A DNA stretch of 64,000 nt from Streptomyces glaucescens (GCF_000761215.1 NZ_CP009438.1:5101501-5165500); one strand, 5' to 3'. Positions 1 through 9,891 are shown, counted from the first letter of the stretch. The notes: generated by a model from the letters alone, not told the origin. Translations and numbers: made by a program.

Positions 1-72
1 GCGACAGCGAGCATGAGCATACATCTTGTGCCGGGCTGCCGTGCCACCCCCAGATGTTGTGTCGAGGCGGCT

Positions 73-579
73 TCAGAGTGTCAACTCATAGGTGACGAGC
101 GTGATGTCGTCCAGCTCCGGGAGCGGGTTCCAGTCCCGCTCGGGAGTGCGAACGAAGCCGAGACGCTCGTAGAGACGGTGGGCGGCGTGCATGGTGCGCT
201 GGCTCGACAGCACGACCCGGACGCAGCCCTCCGTCGCCCGCGCCCGGTCCACGCAGGCCCGGACGAGGGCCTCCCCGGCGCCCCGGCCACGGGCCGCATG
301 GGCCACGGCGAGCATGCGGATCTCGGCTTCGCCGGGCCCGGCTATGTCGGCCATGGGCCCGCCGGAGGGGACGAAGGTCACGCTGCCGAGGACGCGGTCG
401 TGCTCCACGGCGACCAGCACCTCGGCGGCGGCCGCGCGTCCGGCGACGTCCCTCAGCACGCCCAGGTACGCGTCGCTCTCGCCGAAGTCGAGGAGGCCGT
501 CCCGGAGGTAGGCCTGCGCGGTGAGCTCGGCGACGGCGTCGTGGTCGGCGGGGGTGGCGGGGCGGATGAGGATGTCCAT
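73..579 (-). CDS. GNAT-family N-acetyltransferase
   Basis: A 168-residue single-domain acetyltransferase that would move an acetyl group from acetyl-CoA to an unknown amine. It opens with IRPATPADHDAV, typical of GNAT strand 1 and helix 1. The acetyl-CoA loop is in MLAVAHAARGRGAGEALV, and the C-terminal part has the usual AHRLYERLGF. The reading frame stays open upstream to about 861, but only from this ATG does the protein look like the family, and the length is normal. It faces two small unknown genes upstream on the same strand and is probably transcribed separately. The substrate cannot be read from the sequence. Confidence 0.85.
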   Translation of the reverse strand: MDILIRPATPADHDAVAELTAQAYLRDGLLDFGESDAYLGVLRDVAGRAAAAEVLVAVEHDRVLGSVTFVPSGGPMADIAGPGEAEIRMLAVAHAARGRGAGEALVRACVDRARATEGCVRVVLSSQRTMHAAHRLYERLGFVRTPERDWNPLPELDDITLVTYELTL

Positions 580-664
580 GGACCGAGTGTGCCGGACCTG
601 CGCGAGGCGGGATCCGGGTTGTCCACAAAACCACAGAGGCGGTGTGACAAGCCGACAAATCCAC

Positions 665-1066
665 TCACACGGTGAAGACCCGCGCCCCGACGACGTCCCC
701 GGACGTGATGAGGGAATACTCGCAGGAGCCGGTCGGGGTGCTCCCGTCCCCTTGCGGGGGGAAGCCGGTGAACTGGATCCACAGCCCGCCCGACTCGCCG
801 TCGTTCCAGTCGAGTGTGCCCTCACCGAAGAACGCGCCGCTGCCCGACTGGTCGCTGACACTGGCCGTCACGGAGTTGGCCGTGCCCCGGTCGTTCTCCA
901 CGAGGATGTCCACGGTGAGGAGTTCGCCGGGAGTCGACAGAGCCGTCCCGGTCACGGGCGCCTGGCTCCCCACGTTGAAGGCACTGCCGAGACCGCTCGA
1001 GCTGGTGCCGGAGACCTGCCGGACGGTCACGCCGAAGGTGTTCCCGCTGGGGGATACCGAAGCCAT
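665..1066 (-). CDS. Unknown small protein, probably beta-rich
   Basis: I do not recognise this 133-residue protein. It is rich in Ser, Thr, Gly and Val, with alternating hydrophobic stretches (VTVRQV, LLTVDILVEN, VTASVSD) that suggest a beta-sandwich. It has no signal peptide and no membrane segment. The start was set at the ATG behind the ribosome binding site AGGGAGG. A start six residues further out is possible but has no such site. It begins 14 bases after the end of the preceding gene on the same strand, so the two probably form one operon. Confidence 0.7.
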   Translation of the reverse strand: MASVSPSGNTFGVTVRQVSGTSSSGLGSAFNVGSQAPVTGTALSTPGELLTVDILVENDRGTANSVTASVSDQSGSGAFFGEGTLDWNDGESGGLWIQFTGFPPQGDGSTPTGSCEYSLITSGDVVGARVFTV

Positions 1067-1080
1067 GAGGGCCTCCCTGG

Positions 1081-1380
1081 TCAACCGGAGGAAGGCGGGC
1101 AGAAGCCGCCTTGCGCGGTCATGAGCGGCTGGTGACCGAAGTTCGCGGCCTGCTGGTTGAACCGGTCGGCCATCTGCCGGGCGGTGAGCAGTGCCAGCTC
1201 CGGGCTGGGAGCGTTCAGCATGATCGAGAACGCGGGGCGGCCGGCGTACAGGAAGCAGACCGGCCAGGGCAGGACCTGCACGGTGGAGTCCTGCGAGAGG
1301 ATCGAGAGCTGCTCACCGTCGAACGAGATATCCGGGTCCGCCGCGACGACGTCGTCGACGGTGGGAATGCTGTCACCCAC
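1081..1380 (-). CDS. Unknown small protein, first gene of a pair
   Basis: I do not recognise this 99-residue protein. It contains DISFDGEQLSILSQDSTVQV, a hydrophobic middle (LPWPVCFLYAG, too short and mixed to be a clear membrane span), and a Gln/Asn-rich helix (ARQMADRFNQQAANF). The GTG start is chosen because GAGGAGG lies six bases upstream. A GTG five codons further out would put that site inside the gene. It is followed closely by the beta-rich unknown gene, so the two products may work together. The C-terminus ends in FCPPSSG. Confidence 0.65.
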   Translation of the reverse strand: MGDSIPTVDDVVAADPDISFDGEQLSILSQDSTVQVLPWPVCFLYAGRPAFSIMLNAPSPELALLTARQMADRFNQQAANFGHQPLMTAQGGFCPPSSG

Positions 1381-1436
1381 TGTTCGCCTCCTCACGGCAC
1401 GCGAGGACAGTCGGGACCCCCTTTCAGGGTTTCGCG

Positions 1437-1473
1437 CCCGGCGGCGCCCCGCAACTCGCGGGGCGCCGCCGGG
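1437..1473 (-). terminator. Hairpin after the symporter gene
   Basis: A near-perfect inverted repeat of about 16 base pairs, all G and C, with loop AACTC. It lies just beyond the stop codon of the sodium/solute symporter gene. There is no T-run, which is usual for streptomycete terminators. Confidence 0.65.
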
Positions 1474-1491
1474 GCGTGGGGTGGGCCGGGG

Positions 1492-3120
1492 TCAGTGGGC
1501 CGATCCGGCCGTGGCCGGCGGCAGCTCCACCTGGACGCCCGGGTCGCCCGCGTCCGCCGTGTAGTCCTCCGGCCTGGTCTCGTCGACGCCCTCGGGCGCC
1601 TTGACCGCCTTGAGGACGAAGGTGAGGACCACGGTGACGACGACGTTGAGCACGAACGCCGTCAGACCGATGTAGCCGATCTCCCCGATGCCCGGGATCT
1701 CCTTCGACGAGCCGCCGAAGTGCTTCTGCGTCGGCGAGGCCACCCCGTACGCGGCGACCGTCCCGTAGACCATGCCGACCGCCCAGCCCGCGAGCAGCGC
1801 CCAGCGGTGGAACCAGCGGGTGAACAGGCCGCCGACGAGCGCCGGGAAGGTCTGCAGGATCCAGATGCCGCCCAGCAGCTGGAAGTTGATGGCGACGGTC
1901 TTGTCCATGGTCAGGACGAAGACCAGCGCGCCGACCTTCACCAGCAGCGACACCAGCTTGGAGACCTTGGTCTCCTGCTCGGGCGTGGCGTCCTTGCGGA
2001 TGAAGTCCTTGTAGATGTTGCGGGTGAAGAGGTTGGCCGCCGCGATGGACATGATGGCCGCCGGCACCAGCGCGCCGATGCCGATCGCCGCGAACGCGAC
2101 ACCCGCGAACCAGTCCGGGAACATGGTCTCGAACAGCTGAGGGATGGCCAGCTGGCCGTTCTGCACCTTGATGCCGGCCGCGATCGCCATGAAGCCCAGC
2201 AGGGCCAGCAGCCCGAGCATGAGGGAGTACAGCGGCAGGATCGTGGTGTTGCGGCGGATCACCTCGCGGCTCTTGGAGGAGAGCGTCGCGGTGATCGAGT
2301 GCGGGTACATGAACAGCGCCAGCGCGGAGCCCAGCGCCAGCGTGGCGTAGGTCCACTGGCCCGCGTCGCCCGGGACCAGTGCCCCGCGCGGCGCGCCGGT
2401 CGCCGGGTTGGTCTGGCCGAACGCCTCGCTCGCCTTGGCGAAGATGTCGTCGAACCCGCCCAGCTTGATCGGGATGTAGATGATCGCCACGGCGATGACG
2501 ATGTAGATCAGGGTGTCCTTCACGAACGCGATGAGCGCCGGGGCCCGCAGACCCGAGGAGTAGGTGTACGCGGCCAGCACACCGAAGGCGATGAGCAGCG
2601 GCAGGTCCTTGATGAACCAGTTGGTGTCCTCGCCGCCGCCGACGCCCATCACGTCCAGCACGGCCTGGATGCCGACGAGCTGGAGGGCGATGTACGGCAT
2701 GGTGGCCAGGATGCCGGTCAGCGCCACCGCCAGCGACAGCCCCTTGGAGCCGAACCGGCCGCGCACGAAGTCCGAGGTGGTCACGTAGCCGTGCTTGTGC
2801 GAGACCGACCACAGCCGCGGCAGGAACGTGAAGATGAGCGGGTAGACCAGGATGGTGTACGGCACGGCGAAGAAGCCGGCCGCGCCCGCCGCGTAGATGG
2901 CCGCCGGGACGGCGACGAAGGTGTAGGCCGTGTAGAGGTCGCCGCCGAGCAGGAACCAGGTGATCCAGGTGCCGAACGACCGGCCGCCCAGACCCCACTC
3001 GTCGAGGCTGTGCTCGTTCTCGGCCTTGCGCCAGCGCGCGGCCAGGAAGCCCATGACCGTGACGGCCAGGAAGAAGAAGATGAAGACGGCGAGTGCGACG
3101 CCGTTCACGCCGTCCTTCAT
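1492..3120 (-). CDS. Sodium:solute symporter (SSS family, monocarboxylate permease-like)
   Basis: A cytoplasmic-membrane protein of about 542 residues with some 13 hydrophobic spans, the size and layout of the SSS family. Family features include GLGGRSFGTWITWFLLGGD near residue 45, SGLRAPALIAFVKD near 195, and a conserved core around PAAIMSIAAANLFTRNIYK near 365. It would carry a small organic acid or similar solute inward with Na+ or H+. The likely start is the ATG whose A is also the last base of the upstream TGA; a GTG one codon earlier is equally open. The DUF3311 gene directly upstream is the usual small partner of these permeases. The substrate is not decided by the sequence. Confidence 0.9.
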   Translation of the reverse strand: MKDGVNGVALAVFIFFFLAVTVMGFLAARWRKAENEHSLDEWGLGGRSFGTWITWFLLGGDLYTAYTFVAVPAAIYAAGAAGFFAVPYTILVYPLIFTFLPRLWSVSHKHGYVTTSDFVRGRFGSKGLSLAVALTGILATMPYIALQLVGIQAVLDVMGVGGGEDTNWFIKDLPLLIAFGVLAAYTYSSGLRAPALIAFVKDTLIYIVIAVAIIYIPIKLGGFDDIFAKASEAFGQTNPATGAPRGALVPGDAGQWTYATLALGSALALFMYPHSITATLSSKSREVIRRNTTILPLYSLMLGLLALLGFMAIAAGIKVQNGQLAIPQLFETMFPDWFAGVAFAAIGIGALVPAAIMSIAAANLFTRNIYKDFIRKDATPEQETKVSKLVSLLVKVGALVFVLTMDKTVAINFQLLGGIWILQTFPALVGGLFTRWFHRWALLAGWAVGMVYGTVAAYGVASPTQKHFGGSSKEIPGIGEIGYIGLTAFVLNVVVTVVLTFVLKAVKAPEGVDETRPEDYTADAGDPGVQVELPPATAGSAH

Positions 3121-3374
3121 CACCGCTCACCGCCCCGGCGGGCGCGCTGGTCGCGCTGCCACAGCTTGAACGCGATCATGGTCAGCGCGGTGGAGATGAG
3201 CACCCACGCCATCTGGTACCAGTAGAAGAACGGGATGCCGATGAACGTGGGGTCGGTCTTGGCGTACGAACCGACCCAGAGCATCGCCACGAACGGCGCT
3301 ATGAGGCAGAGGCCGATGACGACGCGCACCGGCGTCACCACCGCTCCTCTGCCGACTTCCGGGGCTTGTGACAT
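3120..3374 (-). CDS. DUF3311 small membrane protein, symporter partner
   Basis: An 84-residue protein with two membrane spans (VRVVIGLCLIAPFVAMLWVG and FYWYQMAWVLISTALTMIAF) joined by YAKTDPTFIGIPF, the pattern of the DUF3311 family. These genes regularly sit before an SSS permease and may be a small subunit of it; no activity is established. The chosen ATG has GGAG at a suitable distance, and an ATG 11 codons further out is less well placed. The stop codon overlaps the start of the permease gene, so translation is probably coupled. Confidence 0.85.
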   Translation of the reverse strand: MSQAPEVGRGAVVTPVRVVIGLCLIAPFVAMLWVGSYAKTDPTFIGIPFFYWYQMAWVLISTALTMIAFKLWQRDQRARRGGER

Positions 3375-3526
3375 CGGTGGCTCCGTCCCCTCGCTGATCA
3401 CCTGCAATGTGCGGGAAATCTAGGTCAGGGGACGGCGCGCACGGAACCCCTCGTCCGCATATCGGTCGCGGCACGGTCGCCGAGACCAGCGGAAACCTTG
3501 ACAAGGGGCCCTTTCCGCCGGGCCGG

Positions 3527-4441
<915 letters not shown>

Positions 4442-4510
4442 TTAAAGGTTCCTGCATATGTAGGTCCCATAACGGCTGGTGGGGCCGTACTTCAGACCCT
4501 TGACACACCT

Positions 4511-4563
4511 TTTGGTCTGGGCCAAGCTCCCGGTACTGGTCTACACCATTGGTCCAGGTCCCG
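4511..4563. promoter_or_regulatory. dre cluster in front of dasA
   Basis: TTTGGTCTGGGCCAAG (4511-4526) and ACTGGTCTACACCATT (4535-4550) lie 24 bases apart. A third partial copy starting ATTGGTCCAGG runs on from the second. The middle one matches the dre consensus best. They end about 70 bases before the dasA start, so DasR bound here would block the dasABC promoter. The rest of the 341-base gap holds no gene. Confidence 0.85.
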
Positions 4564-4632
4564 GCCCCATGGGCGGTACGTCGGTTCACCGCGGGGAGCA
4601 GGGGGGTTTGTGGCATCCCTGAGGAGGGTGGC

Positions 4633-5910
4633 GTGAAGCGCAAGCTGATATCCGCGATCGGTGTCGCGGGCATGATGATCTCGCTCGCCGCGTGCGGCGG
4701 CGACGACGGCGGCGACGAGGGCAAGACCGGGGCGGACGGTTACGCGGGCCAGACCCTGACCGTCTGGGTCATGGACGGCTCCTCGCCGGACCAGTGGCAG
4801 AAGGACGTGGCCGCGGCCTTCGAGAAGAAGACCAAGGCCAAGGTCAAGTTCGAGATCCAGCAGTGGAACGGCATCCAGCAGAAGCTGACCACCGCCCTGT
4901 CGGAGGAGAACCCGCCGGACGTCTTCGAGATCGGCAACACCCAGACCCCGGCCTACGCCAAGACCGGCGGCCTCGCCGAGCTCGCGGACCTCAAGTCCGA
5001 GATCGGCGCCGACTGGACCGAGTCGCTCAACAACTCCTCGGTGTACGAGGGCAAGCAGTACGCGGCCCCCTGGTACTTCGCCAACCGCGTCGTCATCTAC
5101 AACAAGAAGGTCTGGGCCGACGCCGGCATCAAGGACCTGCCCAAGACCCGCGACGAGTTCTACGCCGACCTCAAGCAGATCGACGCCAAGACCGACGCCG
5201 AGCCGATCTACCTGCCCGGCCAGAACTGGTACCACTTCGTCGGCCTGGTGGTCGGCGAGGGCGGCGAACTGGTCAAGAAGGACGGCGACAAGTACGTCTC
5301 CAACCTGGCCGACCCGAAGGTCGCCGCCGCCATGGAGACGTACAAGAAGTTCCAGTCCCTCTCCAAGGCCCCCAAGGACAAGGACGAGGCCACCCCGCAG
5401 CAGGGCGAGGTCTTCGGCAAGGGCAACGTCGGCGCCTTCATCGGCATGGGCTGGGAAGCCGGCATCGCCATCGAGGCCAACCCGAAGATCGAGAAGGAGA
5501 TCGGCTACTTCACCATCCCCGGTGTCACGGCCGGCAAGCCCGAGGGCGTCTTCCTCGGCGGCTCCAACCTCGCCGTCGCCGCGGGCAGCAAGAAGCAGGA
5601 CCTCGCCAAGGAGTTCCTGAAGATCGCCCTGTCCGACCAGTACGAGGGCCAGCTGGCCAAGCTCAACGGCGTCATCCCCAACAAGGAGTCGCTGCAGGGC
5701 AACGTCAAGGGCAACGCGGCCGCCGAGGCCATGGCGCCGGCCGCCGCGGGCGGTGGCACCACGCCGCTCATCCCGGAGTGGGCCGCCGTCGAGAACGCCC
5801 CCAACCCGGTCAAGACCTACATGACCGCGGTGCTGAACGGCAAGTCCCCGGCCCAGGCCGCCAAGCAGGTCGAGGACGAGTTCAACAAGCGCCTGGCGCA
5901 GCAGCAGTAA
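4633..5910 (+). CDS. dasA: DasA, chitobiose-binding lipoprotein of the ABC transporter
   Basis: A 425-residue extracellular solute-binding protein (family 1). The N-terminus has Lys/Arg residues, a hydrophobic stretch and the lipobox LAAC, with Cys21 as the lipid anchor, then an acidic Gly/Asp linker. LTVWVMDGS opens the mature fold. In S. coelicolor DasA binds N,N'-diacetylchitobiose for import by DasBC. The GTG start has GAGGAGG eight bases upstream; an ATG further upstream lacks a binding site and would bury the signal peptide. The three das transport genes follow each other, and the upstream dre cluster implies control by DasR. Confidence 0.95.
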   Translation: MKRKLISAIGVAGMMISLAACGGDDGGDEGKTGADGYAGQTLTVWVMDGSSPDQWQKDVAAAFEKKTKAKVKFEIQQWNGIQQKLTTALSEENPPDVFEIGNTQTPAYAKTGGLAELADLKSEIGADWTESLNNSSVYEGKQYAAPWYFANRVVIYNKKVWADAGIKDLPKTRDEFYADLKQIDAKTDAEPIYLPGQNWYHFVGLVVGEGGELVKKDGDKYVSNLADPKVAAAMETYKKFQSLSKAPKDKDEATPQQGEVFGKGNVGAFIGMGWEAGIAIEANPKIEKEIGYFTIPGVTAGKPEGVFLGGSNLAVAAGSKKQDLAKEFLKIALSDQYEGQLAKLNGVIPNKESLQGNVKGNAAAEAMAPAAAGGGTTPLIPEWAAVENAPNPVKTYMTAVLNGKSPAQAAKQVEDEFNKRLAQQQ

Positions 5911-5990
5911 GGCGCTCGCCGAGGGCGGGGGCCGCCGCGGACACGCGCCGCGGCCCCCGCCCCGCGAACAGTCGTAGGTCTAGAGAAGAG

Positions 5991-6989
5991 ATGGCGAGCA
6001 TGACCGTGCAGACCGAACGGCCGCCCTCCGGCCCGGCGGACGTCCGCAAGGGGGCGGACGTCGTGGGACCCGGCCGGCCCACCAAGCGAGCCGCGTCCCG
6101 CGCCGGCGCGCTCGGCCCCTACCTCCTGCTGCTGCCGGCCTGCACGGCCACCGTGCTGCTGCTCGGCTGGCCGCTGGTCAAGGACGTCCTGCTGTCGTTC
6201 CAGAACCTCAACATGGCGCAGCTGATCCAGCACGTCACCGAGTGGAACGGCGTCGACAACTACAAGGAGGTCCTCACCGGAGAGGACTTCTGGCGGGTCA
6301 CCCTCCGCTCGATCCTGTTCACGGCGGTCAACGTCGTCCTGACGATGCTCCTGGGCGCCCTGATCGGCCTGCTGCTCGCCCGCCTCGGCAAGCGGATGCG
6401 CTTCACCCTGATGTCCGGCCTGGTGCTGGCCTGGGCGATGCCGGTGGTCGCAGCCTCCACCGTCTACCAGTGGCTGTTCGCCCAGCGCTTCGGCGTCGTC
6501 AACTGGGTGCTGGACAAGCTCGGCTGGCACTCCATGGCCGACTACAGCTGGACGAGCAGCCAGATGTCGACGTTCTTCGTCGTCACCGTGCTGATCGTGT
6601 GGATGTCCGTCCCGTTCGTCGCGATCAACCTCTACGCCGCGACGACCACCATCCCCACCGAGCTGTACGAAGCCGCCTCCCTCGACGGCGCGGGCGCCTG
6701 GCGCAGCTTCACCACGGTCACCCTGCCCTACCTGCGCCCCTTCCTCTACGCGACGACCTTCCTCGAGATCATCTGGATCTTCAAGGCGTTCGTGCAGGTC
6801 TTCACCATCAACGGCGGCGGGCCCGACCGGCTCACCGAGATCCTGCCCGTCTACGCCTACATCGAGGGCGTCGGCAACCAGCACTACGGCATGGGCGCGG
6901 CGATCGCCGTCCTGACCATCCTGATCCTGCTCGGCCTCACCGCCTACTACCTGCGGATCGTGCTCAAGCAAGAGGAGGACGAGCTGTGA
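5991..6989 (+). CDS. dasB: DasB, ABC transporter permease
   Basis: A 332-residue inner-membrane permease of the MalF type. After a 40-residue cytoplasmic N-terminus come six hydrophobic spans, starting with LGPYLLLLPACTATVLLLGW. The EAA loop that docks the ATPase reads EAASLDGAGAWRSF near residue 225. With DasC it would form the channel for chitobiose delivered by DasA. No ATPase gene is present in the locus; in streptomycetes the shared ATPase MsiK, encoded elsewhere, powers such sugar transporters. An internal ATG three codons in is also possible. Its stop overlaps the start of dasC. Confidence 0.93.
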   Translation: MASMTVQTERPPSGPADVRKGADVVGPGRPTKRAASRAGALGPYLLLLPACTATVLLLGWPLVKDVLLSFQNLNMAQLIQHVTEWNGVDNYKEVLTGEDFWRVTLRSILFTAVNVVLTMLLGALIGLLLARLGKRMRFTLMSGLVLAWAMPVVAASTVYQWLFAQRFGVVNWVLDKLGWHSMADYSWTSSQMSTFFVVTVLIVWMSVPFVAINLYAATTTIPTELYEAASLDGAGAWRSFTTVTLPYLRPFLYATTFLEIIWIFKAFVQVFTINGGGPDRLTEILPVYAYIEGVGNQHYGMGAAIAVLTILILLGLTAYYLRIVLKQEEDEL

Positions 6990-7816
6990 AGCGCTCGCTC
7001 TTCGGCCGCCTGTGGCCCAACCTGACGGCCGTCGTCCTGTTCATCGGCTTCGTCTTCCCCGTGTACTGGATGTTCGCCACGGCGTTCAAGCCGACCGGCG
7101 ACATCATCTCCGAGGACCCGGTCTGGTTCCCGACCGACTTCACCTTCGAGCACTTCAAGACCGCGACCGGCGTCGACCACTTCTGGACGTACGTCACCAA
7201 CTCGCTGACGGTGACGGTCCTCGCGGTGGTCTTCTCCCTGATCATCGCGCTCGCCGGCTCCTTCGCCCTGGCCCGCATGCGGTTCAAGGGGCGGCGCGGC
7301 TTCATCATCGGCTTCATGCTGGCGCAGATGGCGCCCTGGGAAGTCATGATCATCGCGATGTACATGATCGTCCGGGACGCTTCGATGCTCAACAGCCTCG
7401 TCCCGCTGACGCTCTTCTACATGATGATGATCCTCCCCTTCACCATCCTGACGCTGCGCGGCTTCGTCGCCGCCGTCCCGCAGGAGCTGGAGGAGGCGGC
7501 CATGGTCGACGGCTGCACCCGCGTCCAGGCCTTCCGCCGGGTGATCCTGCCGCTGCTCGCCCCCGGACTGATGTCGACCTCGATGTTCGGCTTCATCACC
7601 GCCTGGAACGAGTTCGCGCTGGTGCTGATCCTCAACAAGGAGGCCGAGTCCCAGACGCTGCCGCTGTGGCTGTCCAGCTTCCGCAGCGCCTTCGGCGACA
7701 ACTGGGGCGCCACCATGGCCGCCTCCTCGCTCTTCGCGATCCCGATCCTCATCCTCTTCGTCTTCCTCCAGCGCAAGGCCGTCAGCGGCCTGACCGCCGG
7801 CGCCGTGAAGGGATAA
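6986..7816 (+). CDS. dasC: DasC, ABC transporter permease
   Basis: A 276-residue inner-membrane permease of the MalG type with six spans. The EAA loop reads EEAAMVDGCTRVQAFRRV near residue 170. The second hydrophobic stretch is followed by the periplasmic FKPTGDI segment usual in this family. The GTG start overlaps the dasB stop as GTGA, so the two permease subunits are probably made in equal amounts. It is followed after eight bases by the dasD glycosidase gene, which joins uptake to hydrolysis of the imported disaccharide. Confidence 0.93.
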   Translation: MKRSLFGRLWPNLTAVVLFIGFVFPVYWMFATAFKPTGDIISEDPVWFPTDFTFEHFKTATGVDHFWTYVTNSLTVTVLAVVFSLIIALAGSFALARMRFKGRRGFIIGFMLAQMAPWEVMIIAMYMIVRDASMLNSLVPLTLFYMMMILPFTILTLRGFVAAVPQELEEAAMVDGCTRVQAFRRVILPLLAPGLMSTSMFGFITAWNEFALVLILNKEAESQTLPLWLSSFRSAFGDNWGATMAASSLFAIPILILFVFLQRKAVSGLTAGAVKG

Positions 7817-7824
7817 CCCCCTCG

Positions 7825-9312
7825 ATGACGACATTCGCCAGCGAAACCGACACCCTGACCCGGGACGCGCTGACGGTCCTCCAACCCGGCTTCACCGGCA
7901 CCACCGCCCCCGACTGGCTGCTGCGCCGCCTCGGTGAAGGCCTCGCCTCGGTCGGCCTCTTCGGCCGCAACATCGCCTCCCCGGAGCAGCTGGCCGCGCT
8001 CACCGCGCAGCTGCGCGCCGAACGGGACGACGTCCTGGTCGCCATCGACGAGGAGGGCGGCGACGTCACCCGCCTCGAAGTGGGCACCGGCTCCTCCTTC
8101 CCCGGCAACCACGCGCTGGGCGCCGTGGACGACGTCGAACTGACCCGCGAGGTCGCCCGCGAACTCGGCCGCCGCCTGGCCGCCTGCGGCGTCAACCTCA
8201 ACTGGGCCCCGTCGGCGGACGTCAACTCCAACCCCGGGAACCCGGTGATCGGCGTCCGCTCCTTCGGCGCCGACCCCGACCTGGTCGCCCGGCACACCGC
8301 GGCCTATGTGACGGGCCTGCAGTCCGCCGGTGTCGCCGCCTGCACCAAGCACTTCCCCGGCCACGGCGACACCGCCGTCGACTCCCACCACGCGCTGCCC
8401 CGCATCGACGCGGACCCGGTGGTGCTCGGCGACCGCGAGCTGGCCCCCTTCCGCGCCGCCATCGCGGCCGGCACCCGGGCCGTGATGAGCGCCCACATCC
8501 TGGTCCCCGCCCTCGACCAGGACCTCCCGGCAACGTTGTCCCGCCGCATCCTCACCGACCTGCTGCGCGGCGAACTCGGCTACGACGGCCTGATCGTCAC
8601 CGACGGCATGGAGATGCAGGCCATCGCCGCCACCTACGGCATCGAACGCGGCAGCGTGCTCGCCATCGCCGCGGGCGCCGACGCGATCTGCGTGGGCGGC
8701 GGACTCGCCGACGACGAGACGGTCCGCCGCCTGCGCGACGCCCTGGTCGCCGCCGTACGCTCCGGTGAACTCGCCGAGGAACGGCTCGCCGACGCGGCGC
8801 GCCGGGTCCGGGAACTGGCCCACTGGACGGCGGGAGCCGCCACCGCCGAAGCCGGCCGGGACGGCACCGCCGACGTCGGGCTCACCGCGGCCCGGCGAGC
8901 GGTGCGGACCACCGGGGCGGAGGGCTTCACCCCGCTCACCGAGGCGCCGTACGTGGCCGCGTTCACCCCGGTCGCCAACATCGCCGTCGGTGACGAGACC
9001 CCCTGGGGTGTGGCCGCCGAACTCGCCGGGCTGCTCCCCGGCACCGAGGCGGGCACCTTCACCGGCCCGGACGCCGGCGGCTCCGCCCTCGCGGCGGCCG
9101 GCGACCGGCGCATCGTGGCCGTCGTGCGCGACGAGCACCGCCATCCCTGGATGGCGGCGGCCCTCGACACCCTGCTGACCGTCCGCCCCGACACCCTCGT
9201 GGTGGAGATGGGCGTCCCCCAGGCCCCGGCACGGGGCGCCCTGCACATCGCCACCCACGGCGCGGCCCGGGTGTGCGGACGCGCGGCGGCGGAGATCATC
9301 GCCGGCGTGTAG
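7825..9312 (+). CDS. dasD: DasD-like beta-N-acetylglucosaminidase (GH3)
   Basis: A 495-residue glycoside hydrolase family 3 enzyme. It has no signal peptide, so it acts in the cytoplasm. The GlcNAcase signature KHFPGHGDTAVDSHHALP lies at residues 175-192 with the His that serves as acid/base, and Asp260 in VTDGMEM is the expected nucleophile. It would split imported chitobiose into GlcNAc; in S. coelicolor the gene after dasABC, dasD, encodes such an enzyme. The C-terminal 150 residues look like a GH3 accessory domain. The gene begins eight bases after dasC and belongs to the same operon. Confidence 0.88.
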   Translation: MTTFASETDTLTRDALTVLQPGFTGTTAPDWLLRRLGEGLASVGLFGRNIASPEQLAALTAQLRAERDDVLVAIDEEGGDVTRLEVGTGSSFPGNHALGAVDDVELTREVARELGRRLAACGVNLNWAPSADVNSNPGNPVIGVRSFGADPDLVARHTAAYVTGLQSAGVAACTKHFPGHGDTAVDSHHALPRIDADPVVLGDRELAPFRAAIAAGTRAVMSAHILVPALDQDLPATLSRRILTDLLRGELGYDGLIVTDGMEMQAIAATYGIERGSVLAIAAGADAICVGGGLADDETVRRLRDALVAAVRSGELAEERLADAARRVRELAHWTAGAATAEAGRDGTADVGLTAARRAVRTTGAEGFTPLTEAPYVAAFTPVANIAVGDETPWGVAAELAGLLPGTEAGTFTGPDAGGSALAAAGDRRIVAVVRDEHRHPWMAAALDTLLTVRPDTLVVEMGVPQAPARGALHIATHGAARVCGRAAAEIIAGV

Positions 9313-9451
9313 CCGCGTAGCCGCGGGTCCGGGTCCCCGTCGCCGGCGCCGGGCGACCCGGTGCGCGTGCCGGAGCGTCGGGGGGCGCTGCCGGCACGAC
9401 GCCGGGGGCCTTCCGCGCTGGCGCATGGGTCTGGTGGCGCGGTGCCGGGGG

Positions 9452-9548
9452 CCGTGTCGGGTTCTGCCCGCGGGCGGCTGCGGGTCGGTTGTGGTTGGTC
9501 GCGCAGTTCCCCGCGCCCCTTGGTGGGTGGGGTGGGCGTGGGTGTGTC
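9452..9548 (+). repeat. Copy 1 of a 97-base direct repeat
   Basis: Runs from CCGTGTCGGGTTCTGC to GGGTGTGTC and is almost identical to a second copy 162 bases downstream. Its core GCGCAGTTCCCCGCGCCCC is, to my knowledge, a motif scattered between genes in many Streptomyces genomes. It includes no open gene; the reading frames across it are low-complexity. Confidence 0.85.
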
Positions 9549-9613
9549 GGCGCGCGGGTTCCGCGGGCCTGGTCGTGGGGTCGTATGGGCCTGGTCGCCG
9601 GGTCTCGGGAGGA

Positions 9614-9710
9614 CCGTGTCGGGTTCTGCCGGCGGGCGGCTGCAGGTCGGTTGTGGCTGGTCGCGCAGTTCCCCGCGCCCCTTGGTGGGTGGGGTGGGCG
9701 TGGGTGTGTC
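9614..9710 (+). repeat. Copy 2 of the 97-base direct repeat
   Basis: Same sequence as the copy starting at 9452, with only a few substitutions. Weaker similarity continues past its end into a GGTTCCGCCGGCCTGGTC stretch that also follows copy 1, so the duplicated unit may be about 130 bases. The whole 624-base gap between dasD and nagB holds these repeats and hairpins but no gene. Confidence 0.85.
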
Positions 9711-9753
9711 TGGGCCGGGGGGTTCCGCCGGCCTGGTCTTGGTGTGGGGCGTC

Positions 9754-9784
9754 GGCCACCTGGAGAAGGTGGCCGGCGCCTTTT
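9754..9784 (+). terminator. Hairpin with T-run after dasD
   Basis: GGCCACC and GGTGGCC pair around a seven-base loop, then GGCGCC and four T. This is the best candidate for the end of the das operon transcript, although it lies 440 bases past dasD with the repeats in between. Confidence 0.6.
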
Positions 9785-9891
9785 CGTACGGTGCGCGCGG
9801 GACAGACGGATCGCGAGCAGGGCTCGGACGAGTCGCCTCGTCGACCCGTTCGGGTCGTGGAGACGCACGGCACCGTCGGGTCGGGCGGGAC

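Noticed and set aside
1111-3225. A 704-codon open frame opposite the symporter
   Set aside because: Arg/Gly/Asp/Val-rich with no membrane or domain pattern; the minus-strand frame is a typical transporter.
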